NCBI GenBank assembly: GCA_900469965.1
Contig: UBZP01000014.1
Location: 263,154-327,153, forward strand
Direction of reading: 5' to 3'
DNA from: Hyphomicrobiales bacterium
GTDB taxonomy: Bacteria; Pseudomonadota; Alphaproteobacteria; Rhizobiales; Rhizobiaceae
DNA length: 64,000 nt
The position numbers and the translations under genes are program-made. Numbering within the stretch: the stretch's first letter is position 1; each line of letters opens with the position of its first letter. This document shows, one piece after another, positions 46,662-54,288 of this stretch. Under the pieces are notes generated by a model that was given only the letters and a program-made list of their open reading frames with translations, did no database searches and was not told the DNA's origin.

Positions 46662-47099
46662 TTATCGCGGTGGAATCGAGTAGGTCGCGCTCGCATGGGC
46701 GACCAGATCGCCCTCCATTCCGGCCGAAATCGACGCCTCGATAACCGCCAGCCGCTTGCCGAGTTTCAGGAGCCGGCAGTCGCAAGTGAGCGGCCCGGGC
46801 TCCGGCTTGCGCAGGAAATTGATGTTGAGATTGGTGGTAACGGCGAGCGCCACCGGGCCGATATGGGCGAGGACCGTGCAATAGGCCGCCACGTCGGCGA
46901 GCGCGAACATCGTTGGCCCGGAGACTGTTCCGCCGGGCCGCAGGTGCTTTTGCGAGGGTGAGAGCCGCATGGCGACGGTGCCGGGCCCGACATCGGTCAC
47001 CTCGAACACCTTGCCGTCGGTGTGGATCTCCGGAAAGTCGGTCTCCAGGAAGCGGTTCAGGTCTTCGACCGTCATGACCGGGGTGAAGTGCGTCGCCAT
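46662..47099 (-). CDS. PaaI family thioesterase (hotdog fold)
   Basis: A 145-residue single hotdog-domain acyl-CoA thioesterase. Landmarks are L-R-P-G-G-T-V-S-G-P-T-M-F-A-L-A-D-V-A-A-Y, with the catalytic Asp region, then T-N-L-N-I-N-F-L-R-K-P and a C-terminal S-A-T-Y-S-I-P. ATG 47099 is the usual start; the upstream frame is arginine-rich. It is divergent from the enoyl-CoA hydratase gene, so both may act on acyl-CoA. Confidence 0.92.
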   Translation of the reverse strand: MATHFTPVMTVEDLNRFLETDFPEIHTDGKVFEVTDVGPGTVAMRLSPSQKHLRPGGTVSGPTMFALADVAAYCTVLAHIGPVALAVTTNLNINFLRKPEPGPLTCDCRLLKLGKRLAVIEASISAGMEGDLVAHASATYSIPPR

Positions 47100-47275
47100 C
47101 GTCTCGTCCGTCGGCTCGTGTGTTTTGGAAGTGATAGGGGCGAACCCATGCCGGATGCAATCGGCGTAAAGTCTTAAGTGCGGCCGGCGGACAGTCGCGG
47201 TCTTGAATGCGGCTCTCTGCACGGCTACCACGGGCGGAGATGACGACCGGAATGACGAACAGGGAGAATGCCGCC

Positions 47276-48097
47276 ATGGCTGACGTGGTCCAGTTGCACA
47301 AGGGTGAGGCGGGCGGCCTGGTGCTGCAGGAGCGCAACGGCGCGGTCCTGCGGCTGACGCTCAACAACCCGCCGGCCAACGTGCTGTCGATCGCGCTGAT
47401 GGAGGCGCTGTCGGCCGCCCTCGACGCGGCCGCGGGCGACGAGACGGTGCGGGTGGTGGTGCTCGCCTCCGGCGGCAACCTCTATTCGGCCGGCCACGAC
47501 CTGAAGGAGATGACGGCGCATCGCAGCGACCCCGATGGCGGCCGCGCCTTCTTCGAGAAGACCCTGCGCATGGCCGCCGACCTGATGCTGAAGATCGCCG
47601 GCCTGCCGCAGCCGGTGCTGGCCGAGATAGACGGGCTGGCGACGGCCGCAGGCTGCCAGATCGTCGCGACCGCCGACCTTGCGATCTGCACCGACACCTC
47701 CGCCTTCTGCACGCCGGGCGTCAATATCGGGCTGTTCTGCTCCACCCCGATGGTGGCGGTGACGCGCGCCGCCCATCCGAAGCAGGCGATGGAGATGCTG
47801 CTCACCGGCGAGACGATCGACGCCTCGACCGCCAAGGACTTCGGCCTCGTCAACCGCATCGTGCCGAAGCAGTACCTGCGCCAGGTCGTCGACAAGTACT
47901 GCGCCGTCATCGCCTCGAAGTCGCCCGAGGCGCTCCGCATCGGCAAGGCCGCCTACCGCGCCCAGGCCGGCCTGCCGCTGCCGCAGGCCTACGAGACGGC
48001 CGTCTCGGTCATGGTCGACAACATGCTCCGCGACGACGCCAAGGAGGGCATCGGCGCGTTTCTGGAGAAGCGGATGCCGGAGTGGGAAGGGAAATAG
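47276..48097 (+). CDS. Enoyl-CoA hydratase/isomerase family protein
   Basis: A 273-residue crotonase-fold protein. The oxyanion and CoA sites read L-T-L-N-N-P-P-A-N-V-L-S, F-S/Y-S-A-G-H-D-L-K-E-M and I-D-G-L-A-T-A-A-G-C-Q, followed by C-T-P-G-V-N-I-G-L-F-C-S-T-P. The Glu residues expected for hydratases at the second site are not obvious (T-A-A-G-C-Q and V-N-I-G-L), so isomerase or another crotonase chemistry is possible. ATG 47276 follows CAGGGAG; ATG 47252 is an alternative. Confidence 0.9.
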   Translation: MADVVQLHKGEAGGLVLQERNGAVLRLTLNNPPANVLSIALMEALSAALDAAAGDETVRVVVLASGGNLYSAGHDLKEMTAHRSDPDGGRAFFEKTLRMAADLMLKIAGLPQPVLAEIDGLATAAGCQIVATADLAICTDTSAFCTPGVNIGLFCSTPMVAVTRAAHPKQAMEMLLTGETIDASTAKDFGLVNRIVPKQYLRQVVDKYCAVIASKSPEALRIGKAAYRAQAGLPLPQAYETAVSVMVDNMLRDDAKEGIGAFLEKRMPEWEGK

Positions 48098-48107
48098 CTT
48101 CATCTGC

Positions 48108-48136
48108 TGGACGTACTACGCGCCGCGTAGTATGAT
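48108..48136 (+). promoter_or_regulatory. higBA promoter with central operator palindrome
   Basis: A 19-base perfect palindrome TACTACGCGCCGCGTAGTA (48114-48132) lies between a -35-like TGGACG (48108-48113) and a -10-like TATGAT (48131-48136), at 17-base spacing. The probable start of transcription falls at or next to the higB ATG (48143), so the toxin mRNA may be leaderless. The antitoxin HigA is the likely repressor. Confidence 0.6.
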
Positions 48137-48142
48137 TGATGA

Positions 48143-48421
48143 ATGATCAAGTCCTTCGCAAACAGTGCGACGCGGCAATTTGCGGAGACAGGAAAGTCTA
48201 GATTTTCCGGACTTGATACGCAGAAGGCGACGTTGCGTCTTGCAACGCTGAACGCCGCCCGATCTCTCGACGACGTTGCGCCGCTGAGGTCTGTCGGGTT
48301 GCATCGGCTGTCAGGCGACCGCAAGGGGCAATGGGCGATGACCATCAACGGTCCTTGGCGTCTGTGCTTTCGGTTCGATGCCGGAAATGCCTACGACGTC
48401 GAGATCGTCGACTATCACTGA
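48143..48421 (+). CDS. higB: HigB family toxin (RelE-like mRNA interferase)
   Basis: A 92-residue RelE/ParE-superfamily toxin that cleaves ribosome-bound mRNA. HigB signatures: D-T-Q-K-A-T-L-R-L-A-T-L-N-A-A-R-S-L-D-D-V, H-R-L-S-G-D-R-K-G-Q-W-A-M-T-I-N-G-P-W-R-L-C-F-R-F and the V-E-I-V-D-Y-H end. The toxin precedes the antitoxin, as is typical of HigBA. The start ATG is 7 bases after the -10 box and has no ribosome site. Confidence 0.93.
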   Translation: MIKSFANSATRQFAETGKSRFSGLDTQKATLRLATLNAARSLDDVAPLRSVGLHRLSGDRKGQWAMTINGPWRLCFRFDAGNAYDVEIVDYH

Positions 48422-48432
48422 CGGAGAATACG

Positions 48433-48720
48433 ATGCTGGAAGTTCATCCGGGACTGGTTCTGAAAGAGGAACTGGAGGCGCGCGGGATCAGTGGCAACGC
48501 GTTGGCTCTTGCGCTGCGCATACATTCGGGCCGGATCTCGGAAATCCTGAACGGCAAGCGCGGCGTCTCTGCCGACACGGCCCTCCGGCTTGGGCGTTAC
48601 TTCGGCAATGATCCGCAGTTCTGGCTGGGTTTGCAGTCGGGCTACGACCTGGCGGTCGCGAGCCGCGAAAGTGGTGCGCGCATCGAGCGCGAAGTGTTGC
48701 CCGCCCAGCCGGCCGCCTAA
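48433..48720 (+). CDS. higA: HigA family antitoxin
   Basis: A 95-residue Xre-type antitoxin: H-P-G-L-V-L-K-E-E-L-E-A-R-G-I-S-G-N-A-L-A, then the helix-turn-helix and S-G-R-I-S-E-I-L-N-G-K-R-G-V-S-A-D-T-A-L-R-L-G-R-Y-F-G, W-L-G-L-Q-S-G-Y-D-L. ATG 48433 follows GGAG by 6 bases and is 11 bases after the higB stop. It neutralises HigB and should bind the palindrome at 48114. Confidence 0.95.
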   Translation: MLEVHPGLVLKEELEARGISGNALALALRIHSGRISEILNGKRGVSADTALRLGRYFGNDPQFWLGLQSGYDLAVASRESGARIEREVLPAQPAA

Positions 48721-48724
48721 AGGC

Positions 48725-49561
48725 TCACCCCAGCCGCAACACCAGAACGCCTGCGGCGATCGTGGCGCCCGCGATGTAGCGCCAGATGCTGGCCTTTTCC
48801 TTGAGGAACACGACCGAGATCACGAGTGCGAACAGGATCGCCGTCTCCCTGAGGGCCGCCACGGTCGCCACCGGCGCCCTGGTCATCGCCCAGAGCGCGA
48901 GGCCGTAGGAGGCGATCGAGCCGCCGCCGCCGATCAGGCCGCGCTGCCAGTTGCGGCGGACATGGTTGCCGACCACGTCGAGCCCGCGCTGCCAGATCGC
49001 CCACGAGAACAGGAGCACCGGCGGCAGCAGTGCCATCCAGAGCGTATAGGAAATCGCATTGCCGGAAAGGCGCGCGCCGGCGCCGTCGATGAAGGTGTAG
49101 CAGGCAATCACGCAGGCGTTGGCGAGCGCCAGCAGGAAGGCGTGCCGGCTGCCGTGGCGGCTCTCGAAGGCGAGCGTCAGCACGCCGGCGCAGATGACCA
49201 GGATGCCGGCGAGGGCGCCGGTGGAGAGATGCTCGCCGAGCACGATGCCGCTGGTGGAGGCGACGATCAGCGGCGCTGCGCCGCGCATCAGCGGATAGAC
49301 GAGCCCGATGTCGCCGGCGCGGTAGGCGGCGGCGACCAGCTGGAAATAGGCGAACTGGAACAGCGCCGAGACGGCGATGAAGGGCCAGGCAGCGGGCTTC
49401 GGCAGCGGCACGAAGGGCAGGAAGGCGAGCCCGAACACGCCCGCTCCGAGCGCGATCATCGCCGCATCCAGCGACTTGTCGCTGCCGGCCTTGACCATGG
49501 CGTTCCAGGTGGCATGCAGTGCCGCGCCGAGAAGCACGAGCGCAATCACGTCTATCGGCAC
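48725..49561 (-). CDS. EamA/DMT family transporter
   Basis: A 278-residue inner membrane protein with ten helices in two EamA repeats (helices 1-5 and 6-10); A-L-H-A-T-W-N-A-M-V-K near the N-terminus and L-R-E-T-A-I-L-F-A and F-L-K-E-K in the C-terminal half are typical. The start is a GTG at 49561 (V-P-I-D-V-I-A-L-V); GTG 49549 is possible. Metabolite exporter, substrate unknown. Converges on higA with a 4-base gap. Confidence 0.88.
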   Translation of the reverse strand: MPIDVIALVLLGAALHATWNAMVKAGSDKSLDAAMIALGAGVFGLAFLPFVPLPKPAAWPFIAVSALFQFAYFQLVAAAYRAGDIGLVYPLMRGAAPLIVASTSGIVLGEHLSTGALAGILVICAGVLTLAFESRHGSRHAFLLALANACVIACYTFIDGAGARLSGNAISYTLWMALLPPVLLFSWAIWQRGLDVVGNHVRRNWQRGLIGGGGSIASYGLALWAMTRAPVATVAALRETAILFALVISVVFLKEKASIWRYIAGATIAAGVLVLRLG

Positions 49562-49849
49562 GGCAGACCCCGGTCGGTTCGGATGGCGGGCGCGCCGGCA
49601 GGGCACCCGCGCCCTACATCGTCCGAAATCCTGTCCTTGGCAATCGGGGCCGACGTTGCGGAAGATAAAAATCTGCTCTGTCCTGCCCCGCGTCGGTGCG
49701 GTCCCGGGCCCGCCCCAGACCCGCCCCAGACCCGCTCCAGTGCCGCAGTCGCCATTGCCGACGAATTGACGTATCATGAACGATTGATACGGATCGGGAG
49801 TGCAAGGCGGAGGCTGCCTTGCCGTCACGACGGCCGCAGGGAGGCATCG
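49562..49849. other. Divergent region with 11-base tandem repeat
   Basis: Contains three 11-base repeats CCCGCCCCAGA (the third diverged) at 49709-49741 between the DMT gene and the CoA-binding gene. No promoter is recognised. The repeats are short and may be chance. Confidence 0.4.
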
Positions 49850-50290
49850 ATGAACCACGATCACTATGCCAGCACCTATATCTGCGACATCCTGCGCCAG
49901 GTCCACACGATCGCCGTCCTCGGCGCCTCGCCCAACCCGTCGCGCCCCTGCCACGGCGTGATGGATTTCCTGATCGCCAAGGGCTACCACGTCATTCCCG
50001 TCAACCCCGGCCATGCCGGCAAGCAGATCCTCGGGCAGACGGTCGTCGCGCATCTGTCCGATATCGACGAACCGGTCGACATGGTCGATGTGTTCCGCGC
50101 GCCGTCGCAACTGTCGGCGGTCGTGGACGAGGTGCTGGCGCTCCACCCGCGGCCGGCGGTCATCTGGGGCGAATACGGCGTGCGCGACGACGCCGCGGCC
50201 GAAAAGGCCGAGGCGGCCGGCCTGCGCGTGGTGATGGACCGCTGCCCGGTCACTGAGTTCCCGCGCCTGACCCATCATCGCGCATCCTGA
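49850..50290 (+). CDS. CoA-binding protein (first of a tandem pair)
   Basis: A 146-residue cytosolic Rossmann-fold protein of the CoA_binding_2 family: I-A-V-L-G-A-S-P-N-P-S-R-P, G-Y-H-V-I-P-V-N-P-G-H-A-G, and V-M-D-R-C-P. GGGAGG precedes ATG 49850. The next gene (50369) encodes a clear paralogue. The pair stands upstream of an O-acetylhomoserine sulfhydrylase, so a link to sulfur/acyl metabolism is possible. Confidence 0.9.
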   Translation: MNHDHYASTYICDILRQVHTIAVLGASPNPSRPCHGVMDFLIAKGYHVIPVNPGHAGKQILGQTVVAHLSDIDEPVDMVDVFRAPSQLSAVVDEVLALHPRPAVIWGEYGVRDDAAAEKAEAAGLRVVMDRCPVTEFPRLTHHRAS

Positions 50291-50368
50291 TCCGGCCTTC
50301 CCCTACGTCAGTTGCGTATTGACAACCGCCGCAGTCTCTCCATGCTTCCGCGCAAACGAGGATGCGGC

Positions 50369-50797
50369 ATGAACCACGACAACTACAGCGACTTCTATCT
50401 GGCGGAAATCCTGCGGCAGACGCGCGTGATCGCGCTGGTGGGGGCTTCGCCCAACCCGGAGCGTCCCAGCAATCGCGTCATGGCCTTCCTGCTGCGCAAG
50501 GGCTATCGGGTCATCCCGGTCAATCCAGGGCAGGCCGGCAAGGAGATCCACGGCCAGAAGGTCTATGCCCGCCTGGCCGATATTCCGTTCCCCATCGACA
50601 TGGTCGACGTCTTCCGCGCCGCCAGCGCGCTTCCCGCCCTCGTCGAGGAGGTGCTGGCGCTCGATCCGCTGCCGAAGGCGATCTGGGGCCAACTCACCGT
50701 CCGCGACGACATCGCCGCCGCACAGGCGGAGGCCGCCGGCATCAAGGTGGTGATGGATCGCTGTCCGGCGATCGAACATCCCCGGCTGATCGGCTGA
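50369..50797 (+). CDS. CoA-binding protein (second of a tandem pair)
   Basis: A 142-residue paralogue of the upstream gene; both share M-N-H-D at the N-terminus, G-A-S-P-N-P, G-Y-x-V-I-P-V-N-P-G, V-D-M-V-D-V-F-R-A and V-V-M-D-R-C-P. GAGGA precedes ATG 50369. The two probably arose by tandem duplication; roughly six in ten positions are identical by eye. The neighbour downstream is the sulfhydrylase at 50955. Confidence 0.9.
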   Translation: MNHDNYSDFYLAEILRQTRVIALVGASPNPERPSNRVMAFLLRKGYRVIPVNPGQAGKEIHGQKVYARLADIPFPIDMVDVFRAASALPALVEEVLALDPLPKAIWGQLTVRDDIAAAQAEAAGIKVVMDRCPAIEHPRLIG

Positions 50798-50817
50798 CCG
50801 GATCGCGAAATCTTTCT

Positions 50818-50846
50818 TTGACCGTCCCCGCCGGCTCTGGAATAGT
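50818..50846 (+). promoter_or_regulatory. Candidate promoter of the O-acetylhomoserine sulfhydrylase gene
   Basis: TTGACC (50818-50823) and AATAGT (50841-50846) are 17 bases apart, about 110 bases before the ATG. I see no SAM riboswitch core in the leader. Confidence 0.4.
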
Positions 50847-50954
50847 TCGGGTGCCGGGAGCGCACAGAACGCGCAAGGCATTGAAACAAGACGCGTATCG
50901 ACGCAAACAGCAGCACGGATGCCGACGTGGCGCGTGCCGGACGGGAGGTCTCAC

Positions 50955-52238
50955 ATGACGAGAAACAAGCCGGGCTTTGCCACGCTCGCCATACATGCTG
51001 GCGCTGCCCCCGATCCGACGACGGGCGCGCGCATCACGCCGATCTACCAGACCACCAGCTTCGTTTTCGAGGACACCGAACACGCCGCCTCGCTGTTCGG
51101 CCTGCAGGCCTTCGGCAACATTTACACCCGCATCATGAACCCGACCCAGGCGGTGCTGGAGGAGCGCGTCGCCGCCCTGGAGGGCGGCACGGCGGCCCTT
51201 GCGGTCGCCTCCGGCCACGCCGCCCAGCTTCTCGTCTTCCACACGCTGATGCGCCCCGGCGACAATTTCGTCTCCGCCCGCAAGCTCTACGGCGGCTCGA
51301 TCAACCAGTTCGGCCATTCGTTCCAGAACTTCGACTGGCACGTGCGCTGGGCCGATACCGACCGCCCCGAGAGCTTCGAGAGCCAGATCGACGATCACAC
51401 CAGGGCGATCTTCATCGAAAGCCTCGCCAATCCCGGCGGCACCTTCGTCGACATCGCCGCGATCGCCGCAATCGCCCACCGCCACGGCCTGCCGCTGGTG
51501 GTCGACAACACCATGGCGACGCCCTACCTCGTCCGTCCGTTCGAGCACGGCGCCGACATCGTCGTCCATTCGCTGACGAAATTCCTCGGCGGCCACGGCA
51601 ACTCGATGGGCGGCATCATCGTCGACGGCGGCACCTTCGACTGGTCCGCATCCGGCCAATATCCGGCCCTGTCGGAGCCGCGCGCCGAATATGCCGGCAT
51701 CGCGCTGCACCAGACCTTCGGCAACTTCGCCTTTGCGATCGCCTGCCGGGTGCTCGGCCTGCGCGACCTCGGCCCGGCGATCTCCCCCTTCAACGCCTTC
51801 CAGATCCTGACCGGCATCGAGACGCTGCCCTTGCGCATGCAGCGCCATTGCGACAACGCGCTCGCCGTCGCCAAATGGCTGAAGGCCAACGACAAGGTCT
51901 CCTGGGTGAACTATTCCGGCCTCGAGGGCGATGCCAACCACGCGCTGCAGAAGCGCTATTCGCCGAGCGGGGCCGGCGCCGTCTTCACCTTCGGTCTGAA
52001 GGGCGGCTACGAGGCCGGCAAGCGCTTCGTCGAGGGGCTGGAGATGATCTCGCACCTCGCCAATATCGGCGACACCCGTTCGCTGGTGATCCACCCGGCC
52101 TCCACCACCCACCGCCAGCTGTCGCCCGAGCAGCAGACCGCCGCCGGCGCCGGGCCGGACGTCGTCCGCCTGTCGATCGGCATCGAGGACGTCGCCGACA
52201 TCATCGCCGACCTCGACCAGTCGCTGGCGAAGGCGTAG
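50955..52238 (+). CDS. O-acetylhomoserine aminocarboxypropyltransferase
   Basis: A 427-residue PLP enzyme of the Cys/Met metabolism family that makes homocysteine or methionine from O-acetylhomoserine and sulfide or methanethiol. PLP-lysine is in H-S-L-T-K-F-L-G-G-H-G-N-S; I-T-P-I-Y-Q-T-T-S-F-V-F, Y-T-R-I-M-N-P-T and S-L-V-I-H-P-A-S-T-T-H are characteristic. GGGAGG before ATG 50955. Followed 11 bases later by a small cupin. Confidence 0.95.
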   Translation: MTRNKPGFATLAIHAGAAPDPTTGARITPIYQTTSFVFEDTEHAASLFGLQAFGNIYTRIMNPTQAVLEERVAALEGGTAALAVASGHAAQLLVFHTLMRPGDNFVSARKLYGGSINQFGHSFQNFDWHVRWADTDRPESFESQIDDHTRAIFIESLANPGGTFVDIAAIAAIAHRHGLPLVVDNTMATPYLVRPFEHGADIVVHSLTKFLGGHGNSMGGIIVDGGTFDWSASGQYPALSEPRAEYAGIALHQTFGNFAFAIACRVLGLRDLGPAISPFNAFQILTGIETLPLRMQRHCDNALAVAKWLKANDKVSWVNYSGLEGDANHALQKRYSPSGAGAVFTFGLKGGYEAGKRFVEGLEMISHLANIGDTRSLVIHPASTTHRQLSPEQQTAAGAGPDVVRLSIGIEDVADIIADLDQSLAKA

Positions 52239-52249
52239 GAGCTGAATCT

Positions 52250-52594
52250 ATGACCAAGACGCTCCCCCTCGACATTCTGGCCGTCGAGCCCGAGATCGGC
52301 CGGCCGGCCGAGGATCGCCTGATTGCGGGCAATCCGGAATTCCGGACCTGGAACCTCGAAGAAGCGGACGGCGGCATCTATGCCGGCGTCTGGGAATCGA
52401 CGCCCGGCAAGTGGGCGATCCGCTATGACGAGTGGGAATATTTCAACATCCTGTCCGGCCATTCCATCGTCACCTCGGAGGACGGCGAGGTGATCGAGCT
52501 GAAGGCGGGAGACCGGCTGATCATCCGGCCCGGCTTCAGGGGAACCTGGGAAGTCGTCGAGACGACCCGCAAGGACTACGTCATCCGGCTCTGA
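52250..52594 (+). CDS. Cupin (DUF861 type)
   Basis: A 114-residue Cupin_3 protein: G-V-W-E-S-T-P-G-K-W-A-I-R-Y-D-E-W-E-Y-F-N-I-L-S-G, and L-K-A-G-D-R-L-I-I-R-P-G-F-R-G-T-W-E-V are characteristic of the (S)-ureidoglycine aminohydrolase-like family. Probably co-transcribed with the sulfhydrylase gene. Function unknown. Confidence 0.9.
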   Translation: MTKTLPLDILAVEPEIGRPAEDRLIAGNPEFRTWNLEEADGGIYAGVWESTPGKWAIRYDEWEYFNILSGHSIVTSEDGEVIELKAGDRLIIRPGFRGTWEVVETTRKDYVIRL

Positions 52595-52666
52595 CCGGCC
52601 GATCGCTGCGAACAGGCCGCGGAGGGGGCGGAACACCCCTTTAATCGCGCCTGCGCGCCGACGCCG

Positions 52667-53914
52667 TCACCACGCCAGGTCCAGTCGCTCCAGCCCGTGG
52701 AAATGGTAGACGTCCTTGACGACCGGCGTCCCGGCGAGCCGCAGCCCCTTCAGGCGGGCAAACAGCAGCGGCAGCACGATGTTCAGTTCCAGCCGCGCCA
52801 GCGGCGCGCCGATACAGAAGTGGATGCCGGCACCGAAGGAGAGGTTGGCGCCCTCGTCGCGGTCCGGGCGGAAGGCGAGGGGGGCGTCGAACTTCCGCGG
52901 ATCGAGATTGGCGGCCGCAAGGATCAGCGCGATCTTGTCGCCGCGGCGGAAGGGGATGCCCTCGATCTCGACGTCCTCAAGCGCATAGCGCTGGAAGATG
53001 TGCACCGGCGCGCAGATGCGCAGGCATTCCTCGACCGTGCGCTCGGTCGTCTTCTCGTCGGCAAACAGCGCCGACGGTTCCAGCCCGCTGTCGAGGATCA
53101 CCCGCACCGCATTGCCGATCTGGTGCACCGTCGCCTCGTGGCCGGCATTCAGGAGCACGATCGTCGTCGAGATCAGCTCGTCGTCGGTGAGCAGCTGCCC
53201 CTTGTGCTCGGTGTGGATCATATGGGTCAGCAGGTCGTCGCGCGGTTCGGCGCGACGCTCGGCGATGACGGTGCGCACATAGTCGGCAAATTCCGCAGCG
53301 GCCCTGTCGGCGGCATGCTCGTCGGCTTCCGTGCGGCCGAACATGTACATGCGCACATAGGCGTGGCTCCATTTCAGGAGCTGTGGCCCCATCGCGTCCG
53401 GAATGCCGATCATCCGCGCGATCATCGTCACCGGCACGATATCGGCGAGGGCCGAGAGCAGCTCGACCTGGCCGTCCTTCTCGAAGCGGTCGATCAGCCC
53501 GTCGGTCAGCGCCGTGATCTCCGGGCGCAGCCGGTCGATCTGCCGCGAGACGAAGGCGCGGTTGACGAGCGTGCGCAGCCGGGTGTGCTCTGGCGGCTCG
53601 AGCTCCAGCAGCGACCAGGCCTCGGCGGCGTCGAAGTGTTGCAGATGCGGCTGCGGCGCCGCCATGCCCAGCTCCTCGCGGCTCGCCACGTGCAGGATCT
53701 GCCGGCCGAAGCGCCGGTCGCGCAGCAGCGCGTTCACCTGGTCGTAGCCGGTGAAGTACCACTGCTTCTGCTCCTCCCAGTAGAAGGTGGGGCAGTGTGC
53801 ATGCAGCGCCGCATAGACCGGGTTCGGATCGCTGTAGAAGGCGGGATCGCGGGCGTCGAGGGACACGCTGCGGCTGGCGGCGTCGATGGAGAGGAAGGAA
53901 AACGGCTGGCTCAT
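52667..53914 (-). CDS. Cytochrome P450
   Basis: A 415-residue soluble bacterial P450. The heme loop F-G-A-G-I-H-F-C-I-G-A has the Cys ligand at about residue 367; the I-helix reads L-N-A-G-H-E-A-T-V with the acid/Thr pair replaced by E-A-T, and the ExxR motif E-C-L-R is present. Redox partners are not nearby. Its start codon shares the CATG with an ATG on the opposite strand. Substrate unknown; a CYP family cannot be assigned by eye. Confidence 0.94.
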   Translation of the reverse strand: MSQPFSFLSIDAASRSVSLDARDPAFYSDPNPVYAALHAHCPTFYWEEQKQWYFTGYDQVNALLRDRRFGRQILHVASREELGMAAPQPHLQHFDAAEAWSLLELEPPEHTRLRTLVNRAFVSRQIDRLRPEITALTDGLIDRFEKDGQVELLSALADIVPVTMIARMIGIPDAMGPQLLKWSHAYVRMYMFGRTEADEHAADRAAAEFADYVRTVIAERRAEPRDDLLTHMIHTEHKGQLLTDDELISTTIVLLNAGHEATVHQIGNAVRVILDSGLEPSALFADEKTTERTVEECLRICAPVHIFQRYALEDVEIEGIPFRRGDKIALILAAANLDPRKFDAPLAFRPDRDEGANLSFGAGIHFCIGAPLARLELNIVLPLLFARLKGLRLAGTPVVKDVYHFHGLERLDLAW

Positions 53915-53958
53915 GCGGCAAGACCTATTCGATTTTTCGACAGGCGAAAAGCGCGGCG

Positions 53959-54276
53959 TTGCGGCTTCCGAAGGGCCAGACCCTGCTGCATGTCGTCAAC
54001 GACCTGCATGTCGTCGAGCACGTCTTCGAGGGCGGCAGGCTTGTGTTCCGCGACAACGTCAAGGCCAAGGATTGCGCGATCATCCTGTGGTGGCGGCAGG
54101 GGGCGCTCACCGAACCGATCGCCGGCGAGTTCAGCGTCCGCCTGCAGGCCGACGAGGAGGCCGGCGAACTGTCGCCGAGGGCGGCGCGCGACGCCTGGAC
54201 CGCGCTTTCGGTCATCGCCTCCAACGTCTACGCCGACCCCGCCGGCAAGACGAAGACGGCACTCGTCTACGACTGA
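53959..54276 (+). CDS. Hypothetical protein, start unresolved
   Basis: About 105 residues from a TTG at 53959. Core L-R-L-P-K-G-Q-T-L-L-H-V-V-N-D-L-H-V-V-E-H-V-F and V-K-A-K-D-C-A-I-I-L-W-W-R-Q-G-A-L-T-E-P reads as genuine protein, ending N-V-Y-A-D-P-A-G-K-T-K-T-A-L-V-Y-D. No ATG lies in frame close to the core; the other frame has a plausible start M-R-Q-D-L-F-D-F-S at 53913. Either a rare start codon or a one-base frameshift explains this. Divergent from P450, convergent on ggt. No family recognised. Confidence 0.55.
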   Translation: MRLPKGQTLLHVVNDLHVVEHVFEGGRLVFRDNVKAKDCAIILWWRQGALTEPIAGEFSVRLQADEEAGELSPRAARDAWTALSVIASNVYADPAGKTKTALVYD

Positions 54277-54288
54277 TGCCGGGCGGGG

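Noticed and set aside
50798-50954. SAM-II riboswitch upstream of the O-acetylhomoserine sulfhydrylase gene
   Set aside because: The leader lacks the conserved pseudoknot sequences; a simple promoter is more likely.
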